Positions 49,501 to 58,091 of a DNA stretch of 64,000 bases are shown here, one piece after another. The position numbers and the translations under genes were made by a program. A model generated the notes under the pieces. It had not been told where the DNA came from, ran no database searches, and saw only the letters and a list, made by a program, of their open reading frames with translations. Every line of letters starts with the position of its first letter. Position 1 is the stretch's first letter. Source of the DNA: Antedon bifida (lineage: Eukaryota > Echinodermata > Crinoidea > Comatulida > Antedonidae); assembly GCA_963402885.1 (NCBI GenBank), contig OY727098.1, positions 22,864,717 to 22,928,716 of the forward strand, given 5' to 3'.

Positions 49501-51614
49501 GAAATTCAACTTGAAGGATTTTTGGCAGTAAGTACATTAAATACATTAGAATAATGATCAATCTTCAATTAAATTTACATAATAAATAATTTATTTTCAA
49601 ATTGGATTTATAGAAAGATAAATATCAATCTCTTTGTGAAGCACTTTCTAATCAAAAAGTAAAATGGAAAAGAATTGGCCCTGCAAACAAACGGTAAGTC
49701 ATTTGAGTTTACTGTACCATAGTCACAAGATTGGTACACTCCAAACAGATTCCTCACCTTTTTATGACCATGTACCAATCTTTAAGCTCTGTCTTCACTA
49801 TCAAACTTTATGTGTCCCTTTATACGGACATTTGGGCATATCACTACCATATTTAGGCACATCTCACTTTTTTGTCAAACTAGTTTGATAGTGTGGACAG
49901 AGATTTAGATAAATATAGCTTCATTTGTGTTCCCAGCCAATATGAGATTGCCGAACAAGAGAGTCTGCCTCCTGTAGTCCAAGAATGTCTTTCTGTTATG
50001 AAGTCTGAAATGATGTTTTTATTACTTTCCAACTTCACTGCATTGAAGCTTCATGCTCTTGCACCTGATCAAGATAGCAGTGACGATGAAGAAGATCTTA
50101 AAGAAGACAAGCAAGATCCAGATGATGATACAGATGATGATACAGATGCTGACGAACCAGAACACAAGGAAATAAAGGCTATTGAGGAGCCAAGTAGTAG
50201 TAATGGTGGTAGTAACGAAACAAGCCAAACATGTAATAAGCTTGGTAAAAGTCAAAGTTCAATGAAAACTCAAGGAGAAGCATCTGACAATAAGATAAAA
50301 GACAAGACTCCAAGTTGCCATGGTGATGTTAGACGATGGCAACATGGTGATTATACATTACTTCATGACACTGATACAGAAGGATCGGAATTTGCGCTAG
50401 ACGCTGTTTTGTATTTCAACTGTAAAGGTATTTATAGAACAGTTTTTATATTAATGTTGATGTATTTTATTCAGATTCAGTTAACATTTTGGTCAATCTA
50501 GATCTTCCCGATTGTTTGAATAATTCAAACGTTAAACACATTGGGTGGATTGCAATAAAGGTCTTAAGCCTAGGTCTTTATATTGCAATCCGCCCCTGGT
50601 TTCCACATCTATTTAAATCTACCTATAGTATATAGTATATAGTATAAGGTGGGTTTTGTAGATTGGGACCCACAGTGATATGAGTGGATGTTGGCAATGA
50701 TATATAAAAGTTAATGATTATTTTTAATTTCACAGATTGGGATAATGAATATGGTGGCTTTACATCATACCTTGCTAAAGGTGAAGACGAAGAGGTAAAT
50801 GTTTTATTATATTTTAATTGTACTTCACTTTCAGAGAATTACATAAAGTAATGGCTCTAAGAATCTACAAGGGCTATGATTTTATAGTTTTGTTTACGAC
50901 TCCTTAAGCACACACATTGACTAGTGTGTCATTGGATAGCTCATTGCTACAACACATATTTCATCTATTGGACACTCTCATAGTACAAGATTTGATAATG
51001 ATTATAATTTAGTGTTACCTCAAGCTCGTATTTCTTTAGGGAAGTTTAGGATTAGTTTTGATGAAAATTTATGGAATAACATTTCAGTTGAAATTCGTAG
51101 TATTATTTATCGGAAATCGTTTATAAATCAAGTTAAAAAAAGTTTATTTGATGAATATATTGAATAATGTACGTTTTAGGTTTTTTCTTTTCAATTCCAC
51201 CTGTATTTAAAAAAAATTATATTTGTAAAGGAGGTTAAACTCGATTAGAGAAATCTACTTTTTTAACCTCCCATTGCCATGCTGTAATTGGTTTTAAAAT
51301 ATATATTTACATTTTTTTTTTGTGGCAATAAAAGTTGAATATATATATTAGACAGTCGTACAGTAGTTCTATGTACTTGTAGGGATTAACACACAAAAAT
51401 AAGATTTGTAGATGCTTTCCATAATAATATTCATTATTTATATGTTTTCTTTTCAATATAGTTGTTGAGTGTCACACCAAAAGAAAACTGCCTAAGTTTG
51501 GTTTATCGTGATAAAGATACCTTACGTTTTGTCAAGCATATTAATCATAAAGTAACTGAAGTGGCAGATGGTGCTACCAGCTTTCATGACATTGCATTTG
51601 TTTACTATGAATAA
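46532..51614 (+). CDS. OGFOD1: OGFOD1, prolyl 3-hydroxylase (Tpa1 family)
   Basis: Predicted 572 residues (human: 542). OGFOD1 is an Fe(II)/2-oxoglutarate oxygenase that 3-hydroxylates a proline of ribosomal protein uS12 (RPS23) and tunes translation. Exons: 46532-46715, 46837-46988, 47350-47396, 47695-47795, 47999-48115, 48540-48631, 48877-49005, 49414-49527, 49614-49693, 49937-50427, 50736-50794, 51462-51614; all phases close. Residues 1-55 are a basic, lysine-rich leader. The catalytic domain runs to about residue 260: H167 and D169 ([10 protein letters not shown]), distal H230 (SFHQ), and 2-oxoglutarate-binding R242 ([10 protein letters not shown]), aligning with human H155, D157, H218 and R230. 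The C-terminal non-catalytic domain contains [27 protein letters not shown] and FVKHINH. It is interrupted by an acidic Asp/Glu/Thr linker (about residues 382-415). Copies of MITE family M1 lie in introns 4 and 9, and a LINE fragment lies in intron 11. Confidence 0.96.
47818..47874. mobile_element. M1 MITE, truncated copy D
   Basis: Only the left half (AGCTCTGTCTACACTATCAA through GATGTGCCCAAAT) remains. It starts 22 bases after the OGFOD1 exon 4 donor. Confidence 0.75.
49178..49305. repeat. Possible miniature transposon remnant
   Basis: CAGTGGCAGATCCAAGATTT at the left and AATCTGCCTATG near 49290 form weak inverted ends of the CAGTGGCGGATCC type common in marine invertebrates. It is heavily diverged. 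It lies in OGFOD1 intron 7. Confidence 0.35.
49785..49904. mobile_element. M1 palindromic MITE, copy E
   Basis: AGCTCTGTCTTCACTATCAA at the left and CTAGTTTGATAGTGTGGACA near the right, with TTTA flanks. The right end is 32 bases upstream of the OGFOD1 exon 10 acceptor. Confidence 0.8.
50970..51350 (+). mobile_element. 3' end of a non-LTR retrotransposon (LINE fragment)
   Basis: Frame from about 50973 to the TAA at 51165-51167 reads [20 protein letters not shown], then [16 protein letters not shown] and a [15 protein letters not shown] end. This pattern (TR..NY....P..R, W..I...IR, F...KK.L) is the extreme C-terminus of CR1/L2/Jockey-type reverse transcriptase ORFs. It is followed by a 3' UTR ending in AATAAAAGTTGAA and an AT repeat. 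It is a 5'-truncated dead copy in OGFOD1 intron 11, same strand as the gene. Confidence 0.8.
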
Positions 51615-53821
51615 GGTTTAATGGAGTGTTTTAATTCTGCTGGTTGTATTCTGGGTAATACAGTGATAGTCACTGCGGCTTAGCGGATCCTCTGTTCACA
51701 TTTTGGCTCAGTCTCAAGATTTTTTAGATGACCTAATCCTGATAAGAGACTCGGCTGTTTTAGAACGCATGGGTGTCCCACCCTGTAATTAGCGAATTGT
51801 GTATTTTTATTGTGCATTACAATATTATTTACACAAATCACCTATTTTTTGTATATCCCAAAATATCTGATTTGACAATACACTAATATACTTAATATGA
51901 TAAAATGTAAGACTGAGTAATGTTACTATTATATCAGCATTTTTATTAAAATTTCTATATATTATACTGTACATAATTTGTGTTAATCTTTTTAAAAAAT
52001 ATATAATTTAATGAGGCATTATTTGAACACAGCGACTATTAATGCATTATTTTATATATACAATGAAAAATACAAGATTTCTGTAAAGAAATAAAATATT
52101 AAGAATCTCATTGAGAGATAATAATTAGTTTGTTTATAAAGCAATTATTAATAAATTACAATTTTTGATTAAGTAGTGGAAAACAATTCAAAAGCACCAT
52201 ATAATTAAAACTGCCACACAATGTATAAAGTCAACTCTAATGAAATGTACTCTAATGTTCTTTAAAATAAGAATGTTCTTGTGGACGCAAATTCATAAAA
52301 TGTTTCAGGCCCATATTTCAAAACCTGGATCCTTAAAGACCATGGGCCAGAAAAAGGGTATCTAGATTTGGAATTACTGTTTGCCTTTCTTGTATACATA
52401 TGTATTAAAAGTAAAATAACAATTGAAATCAGGTAACATGGTAAAAAGTAAACATTTTTAATGTTAGTATGTTATTGTTAGTAAAAGTTAAATATATTTT
52501 AGTATACAAATAATATATTGAATCTTAAATAAAAATCTACTTTTGTAAATAACTACATTGATATAATTATATAACAAATTTATGCAAAAACAAATGACAT
52601 GTAAAAACAAAAAAACTAAAATTATAAATCAAACTAATAGTATAGTACATGCAAATAATATTTTTTAATAACCTACAAAATAATTTTTTTAAAGCTAAAT
52701 ATGATATAAAATATTGAAAAATTATTATACTTAAGTAAATAATGAGTATATAAAAATTATAAAATTTATTAAAGGTTATTGGACGACCTTAAAAATATTA
52801 CATTGATAATACTTAAACCAATATTTATTAATATAGCACACATAATAAACAAACAAAATCAAATATACCGGTAAAAAAGATCTTAATATATATATATAAA
52901 AAAAACATAAATCCAAAGGCAAAATACTGAAAAAATGACAATGCTGTGGGTATCAGTGTCTGGATCTCAATGGAGATACAAAAAAAAGCGCGAAAAGCTA
53001 AATCCAAACGATAAAGTAAAACAGCCAGAAAAGTTAGCAGAGCTTTCGGGTAACACTAGCCCTTCATCAGTGCAAGATATAAAAAAAAACATAATATATA
53101 ATAATCTAATAAATAATAATATATAATACATAAACACAATTTTTCAAAAAGAATAATTGTTCAATAGCGATATGTTTGCATTGATTTTGTTTTAAATCTT
53201 AGTTTTTAAAAAAGTACAAATAATCAAATCTTGTTGTATTTGAACATTTCAAATCCAATCATTTCTTTCACTGCATATGAATTCATTATCAGCATTTTAA
53301 AATCCTAAATACTTTGCATAAATTTAGTTCTTTAAAACAAATTAAAGAACATTGAACTTATTTAAATAAAATGTATTGCTCTACTTAGATCTAATTTCTT
53401 ACCATGTATATAAAAATTGATATTGGACCATTGGTAAAGCAGCAAATTAATACTATTTGGTAATTGGTTCCCAAACACAACATTTTTATGGAATGATCCT
53501 ATAATAGTACATATTTTGTTAAATATGCATTGTCCCCAAAAACGTAAATCAAACTTAAAACTTTGGCCATTTTGTAGTTTTAATAAAGTTTAAAATTACT
53601 TAATGATTCGCTATTAAAGAAACAGTCAAATTTAACCAGTAACCCATTCACAATGGGCTTACGTTTGACTATTTTTGCATTTAAATTTAAATCCAGTTTT
53701 ATCAGATACATTTTTTTTTTTCAAAATCCAATTATTTGGCCATTACAAACAATATTTAAAAATTATTTTTTCAGGGCAATACAATATATCATTAATATAC
53801 TGTATAATCATGTTTATAGTT
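51615..53821. other. Convergent 3' region between OGFOD1 and the ZIP gene
   Basis: AT-rich spacer carrying both 3' UTRs. An AATAAA at 52090-52095 is the first canonical signal after the OGFOD1 stop. A hammerhead-like hairpin lies on the minus strand at 53044-53070, and a degraded TTAA-MITE relative near 53520. No coding exon is seen. Confidence 0.5.
52090..52095 (+). other. Candidate OGFOD1 poly(A) signal
   Basis: First AATAAA on the plus strand after the stop, about 475 bases downstream. This would give a 3' UTR of about 0.5 kb. Not confirmed by transcript data. Confidence 0.4.
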
Positions 53822-54901
53822 TCACCCAACTGCTTCAAACACAGCAAGAAAGGCAAACCCAATAACGGTAAACAACACCTTCCAAAGGCCATCTCGTTCA
53901 TTTTCAAATTCATGGTTTAATATTTCAAAAAATGTAACATAGATAAAAATGCCTGCAGCAAAAGCCTGGAGGATGGCTGAAGACACCTGCGCTACGATTC
54001 CTTGAGCCGAACTCACTCCAACTCCAAGCATTATTCCAAACGGTATCATCACAGAGAATATTACTCCGTATAAAATAAAAGTTTTTTTAGTAGCATGCGA
54101 TTTCAACAAACTAGCACCTAGAGCGAATGCTGCTAACGACTCATGAGCTATCATAGCAATGAGAAGATACCAGACCATTCTGGCTTCATTTTGTAACCCA
54201 AGAGCCATTCCTTCAAAAACGGAGTGTATTGATAAAGCAAATAAAAGAACTAAAGATCGTAGGCTGTTTATTTGACCACCACCACCTAGATGACTATGTC
54301 CACTATGATCATGGTCGTGATGATTCCGTGAGCTGCCATTTTGAAGCATTGTCAATCTATCGGTTTCAGTACTAAATAGTTCATCTTCGCTTGAATGTTC
54401 TAGTCCACTACTTTCATTTAAAGGCGTTTCCTTTTTCATCATTTCGATGTCATTCGTTGCCGATTTTTTCTTCATTGTACATGCCGTCACACATTTTTCA
54501 AAAATCAGAATTAGAAAGAAACCAATTATAACTAGCAATTCACAAACAGGATAATCATGATTAATGTGTCTTTCTTTAATAATTTGTTGTACTTGTGTCT
54601 GTGCAGCTGGAAATAAGCCTAGGAAACAGGTTGCAAGGAATACACCACCAGCCAAGCAGTTACAGAAACTTAGAATTCTACCTTTGGTACTTTGTTGAAC
54701 GGGTCCAGATCTGGTTCTGCTCTTGGATCGGAAAAGGAGTATTGGAGATAAGGCACCTAGAAGTGTGGAAGCAAAAACCAGTCCCATTGATACAACTTTT
54801 AACGTCATCAAATCTGCCATGTTTGGTGTGGTGGTATTTACAATCGGCTGGAAGATCTGGGAAGTAGAAGAATGCTGAGCTGTTGTGTAAGAGGACGACA
54901 T
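53822..54901 (-). CDS. SLC39A1/SLC39A3: ZIP-II zinc transporter, SLC39A1/A3-like, intronless CDS
   Basis: Predicted 359 residues in one exon, starting at MSSSYTTAQH (ATG 54901). ZIP proteins import zinc into the cytosol from outside or from vesicles. The layout is that of the eight-helix ZIP-II subfamily: TM1 near residues 33-57, TM2 with CLAGGVFLATCFLGLFP (about 82-98), TM3 (about 120-136), a long cytosolic loop with the metal-binding HHDHDHSGHSH cluster at 194-204, TM4 with HSVFEGMALG (H226, E230), TM5 with HESLAAFALG (H253, E254), and TM6-8 ending FLAVFEAVG. The TM4/TM5 histidines and acids are the binuclear zinc site. Vertebrate ZIP1 usually has HK rather than HE in TM5. Assignment to A1 versus A3 is not possible by eye. 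The CDS is uninterrupted; a 5' UTR intron cannot be excluded. Confidence 0.92.
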   Translation of the reverse strand: MSSSYTTAQHSSTSQIFQPIVNTTTPNMADLMTLKVVSMGLVFASTLLGALSPILLFRSKSRTRSGPVQQSTKGRILSFCNCLAGGVFLATCFLGLFPAAQTQVQQIIKERHINHDYPVCELLVIIGFFLILIFEKCVTACTMKKKSATNDIEMMKKETPLNESSGLEHSSEDELFSTETDRLTMLQNGSSRNHHDHDHSGHSHLGGGGQINSLRSLVLLFALSIHSVFEGMALGLQNEARMVWYLLIAMIAHESLAAFALGASLLKSHATKKTFILYGVIFSVMIPFGIMLGVGVSSAQGIVAQVSSAILQAFAAGIFIYVTFFEILNHEFENERDGLWKVLFTVIGFAFLAVFEAVG

Positions 54902-55229
54902 CACCAATTTTGTCTTCTGACTGTTGTTTATTGAAGCTTCTTTTTAAATGATCATACTTGTAAGCTGTTATTCAAATCTATGAATGCCAATAAAAAAAAA
55001 TTAGAAAATAGCTAATATAATATTGTTTGTGTGGAAGATAGTAATATTTATGTTTGTGTATAAACCTAGCCAACGCGATATTACAGGATTTTTTATTAAT
55101 ACTGTAGTAGTGTATTATGAAATACAACATTTCAAATTGCACAAATAAATACTTCTGTACAATTTGTTCAATTTCAAATTGAAGAGCTAAATTAAAATTG
55201 TAATTTTAAAAAAGCCTACTACCTCAGCA

Positions 55230-55470
55230 ACATCGATTCGATCCTAGGCTAGGCCCTTATCTTATGTCTATGAGGCTAGCTGCGCCTATAACCCGCTTAT
55301 TATTACTAGCTAGGCCTCTAGGCTACAGACCTCCTAGCTTGGCCTACTTTAACTAGCCCTACCTACTACTAGGCTATAATACACACACAGTGCCTACTAG
55401 CCTACTGCACTCTACCTAGGCCTACTGCCTCGACGCTCGTATACCTCTATCTAGCCTATTTTATAGGTCT
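55230..55470. repeat. TAGGC/GCCTA-dense low-complexity patch
   Basis: More than a dozen overlapping CTAGGC, AGGCCT and GCCTACT words in 240 bases. A smaller similar patch lies at 45805-46005 in LSM4 intron 2. It may be an accumulation of a short genome-wide word rather than a transposon. Confidence 0.55.
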
Positions 55471-56059
55471 GGTTAACATAATTCATACACCTAACGTGTT
55501 CACCTTATGCAATCAACAAATATCTTGACCTGTATATATGAAATTTATTATTAAAAATAATGGAGTTGACGTAGCAGCAGCCTCCACGAAACCACTTTGA
55601 CGAAACCAAAACAAGTAATCTAACTAGCATAGCGCCCTCAGTTTTGGCAGGACCACCACAGCGCGCGTAGCAATCAAAGATTTGAGGTATAATAATTATT
55701 AATAATAAATTTATTGACAAACACTTTTGGATCAGTGGCAACACACTCAATAGTGGTGCCGTCAATTTATAAATTTTGATAAATTAATAAATTTAGAAAA
55801 GGTCCACTTGTTTAGGCCTGACATTTACAACCCTCTCTTTCAAAATGAAAGAAAAACAATATTCATTATTTTCCATTCAAAAAAAAAAATTTCCGTAGAG
55901 GTTCGAAATCTACTAGAGCTGAGAGCACTCAAACCTGAGCATTACCCGTTACGTCACAAAGCAGTACATGGCTGAACAGCTGATAATAGTCTATTTATAC
56001 ATATTACGTAATTCATCATTACATCATAAATATCATATTAACCTTGTTAAAACCAAAAT

Positions 56060-56220
56060 GATCAGTTAGCTCAGTCGCCTCAGCGTCGTGTTGACAACAT
56101 GTATGTCGTGGGTTCGATTCCCACGCTGGTCGGTGGAATAGAGTTAAAGGTATGCGACCAACTGTGTTTGGGGTTCACAGAACTATACGTCCCTCTTTCC
56201 ACCACACATCATGATCAGAT
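56060..56220 (+). repeat. tRNA-derived SINE with GAC-anticodon-like head
   Basis: Bases 56060-56131 fold as a 72-nt tRNA cloverleaf. The acceptor (GATCAGT with GCTGGTC) has all seven pairs, two of them G-T. The T arm is a perfect GTGGG/CCCAC with loop TTCGATT. The anticodon loop is TTGACAA. Box A (TAGCTCAGTCG) and box B (GGTTCGATTCC) are good. Against a working tRNA: a GAC (Val) anticodon is not used in animals, positions 13-22 and 27-43 mismatch, and the D loop lacks GG. The 90-base tail has an imperfect GGTGGAATAGAG/CCTCTTTCCACC stem. ATGATCAG occurs at both ends (56059 and 56211). Confidence 0.65.
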
Positions 56221-56480
56221 TTAGTGACTTTATTTCAATTTTATATCACTGTGCTCCACTGGGGCCATATTGGGTCCACTTGAGCACAGCACATTAACAT
56301 ACGAAACGATATTAAAATTGAGTGACTTTAATTCTATTTTATATCACTGTGCTCCACTGACGCCAAATTGGGTTCACTTGAGCACAGTGTATTAACGTAC
56401 GAAACGATATTAAAGTAGTGACTTATTTCTATTTTATATCACTGTGCTCCACTGGCGCCAAATTGGGTCCACTTGAGCAG
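56220..56480. repeat. Tandem repeat, about 95-bp unit, 2.7 copies
   Basis: Each unit runs GTGACTTT..., ATTTTATATCACTGTGCTCC, ACTGRCGCCAAATTGGGTYC, ACTTGAGCAC, ATTAAC, TACGAAACGATATTAAA. Units begin near 56222, 56321 and 56417; the third is cut off after ACTTGAGCAG. Inside the unit, GTGCTC and GAGCAC form a possible stem. Confidence 0.9.
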
Positions 56481-57106
56481 TTACCGTAGTACTATTTCGT
56501 ATACAAAAAATACTAGATTATCAAGAAATTATTCTTTACTTTGTGATAACAACAATGAATTTAATTTTATAAAAACTTCACTGTGCTTTAACAAGAATAT
56601 GTGTTTATAGGTTTATGTGGTCTTAATGTATAATGTTAGATTATTATTTTTTATATTAAATAATGTTTTTGAACACATTTGTGGCCGCCATCTTTTTGGT
56701 TCCCCTCCTTGTTTGGAATCACTTTTCAGTCTGGAGTACGCCCTCTAGCCTTCGGCTAATTACAACTCTCTGGTAGCGATACCCTTCACTGATAAAAACA
56801 TTGGGAGAACATTCGTGTGGTGACGATATAGAGGGTGCTTTATAAAGAAACCTTAACACAGTAGTTTTACCATGGTTATACAAAAGTACGATACTATTTT
56901 GGAGGCGTGTTTAGAATTTTATATATCAGCCAACTAAGAAAATGATACTATATAGGCCTAGTACAGACTTGTAATGTCCCAAAAATGTATTGTTAACTAC
57001 GGTAATAATATACTCAATATTATATTATAATTATTATATTAGAATAAATTATTATTAGAACTTGGGAGGAGAATCTTGAGGGGAGATCGTGACTTTAAAT
57101 TTTTTT

Positions 57107-57136
57107 GTCACATAAAGTTTGATAGTGTATACAGGG
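57107..57136. mobile_element. M1 MITE, terminal fragment F
   Basis: Only TTTGTCACATAAAGTTTGAT and AGTGTATACAGGGC remain of the right end. Confidence 0.5.
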
Positions 57137-58082
57137 CAGAAATAAATCATGACTTTATTCGTCGTTTGTTTGTGCTGTTTTAGTCAATTTTTTATATGAA
57201 TAGCATTAATAAATAGGTCTCACTACCAAATGTAGATATTTGTGTAATGAAGTACGTGAGCTTCAGATGGCAATTACGTTTACCTTGCTCACTTTAAAGA
57301 ATAAGAGGAAAATTATTTTTGAATTAAGTAGCATTGTGCGCTTATTGAAGGCAATATTGGACAAAGGGCACACATCAAGAACTTTAAACTGCACGGCGCG
57401 TCGTAGTGTTTCTGTTGTTGCGGATTTTGATGATTATTTAGTGACGTATCCAGAGCGTCCATTAATAAGTTTGATCAGGGAAGAGTGGTGATGTATGATG
57501 CGTGGAAATAATGACTATGCCTAATTAGTAATAACTGAAATCAGTTTGCCATTAAAATAACAGTAGGAATAATGGGTCATTGTTTATACATTACATAGAT
57601 TAGTACAATATACACTATATACATCCTTTTTTGTCGTTCTCTTGGTTAATAGCTATTATCACCCATACTATCCCCGCATGCCTCAAATGTATATAAGTTA
57701 ATGTAAAATAGTGACAATCTCTATCCATGCCTCGATAGGACTACACCAGGCACTTAAATAAATTTAACACACTGCATTAAAATCAAGTTAACTTTTGTAA
57801 CACACTATGACCTTCCTACGAAATCATTCATCTTTGTTGCATTTTCAAACCATTCATTCAATAATAATGAGTAAAGATTTCATTTCTTTTTAAAAATTGA
57901 GCCATCGAAATCCTAACAATTCAACATTTCATTTGAAAATGTGTCTTATCAATGTGAAATTATTGCTATTTAAACATTATTCTCCAATTTGATAATATGA
58001 TTAGTACTACTAATTACTTATTAGTATTACTAGTAATATTGATTAGTCTAATTATTAGATCAGATTTTAAAGTTATCTATAC

Positions 58083-58088
58083 TTTATT
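58083..58088 (-). other. Poly(A) signal of the Ig/FN3 gene
   Basis: AATAAA on the minus strand four bases beyond the predicted TAG stop (58094-58092). It gives an unusually short 3' UTR if used. Confidence 0.45.
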
Positions 58089-58091
58089 TAA

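Larger units (their letters stand above)
54902..58091. other. Spacer upstream of the ZIP gene, downstream of the Ig/FN3 gene
   Basis: It holds the ZIP 5' UTR and promoter, a dense TAGGC/GCCTA patch (55230-55470), a tRNA-like SINE (56060-56220), a roughly 95-bp tandem repeat (56220-56480) and an M1 MITE fragment (57107-57136). An 83-codon open frame at 57240-57488 has no recognisable domain and is not called a gene. Confidence 0.5.

Noticed and set aside
50022-50255. 77-codon frame antisense to OGFOD1 exon 10
   Set aside because: It is the shadow of the acidic Asp/Glu coding stretch, giving Ile/Val-rich antisense sequence.
54595-54867. 90-codon frame antisense to the ZIP gene
   Set aside because: Shadow of a strong conserved coding exon on the other strand.
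54902-54907. Extended ZIP N-terminus beginning two codons earlier
   Set aside because: The earlier codon is TTG, not ATG; the first ATG is at 54901.
56060-56131. Functional tRNA-Val gene
   Set aside because: GAC anticodon, missing D-loop GG and two stem mismatches favour a SINE head.
56220-56480. CRISPR-like array
   Set aside because: The repeats are contiguous 95-bp tandem units without unique spacers, in an animal genome.
57240-57491. 83-codon open frame on the plus strand with fairly normal amino-acid mix
   Set aside because: No family recognised, no splice partners found. It could be a decayed transposon piece; not enough to call a gene.
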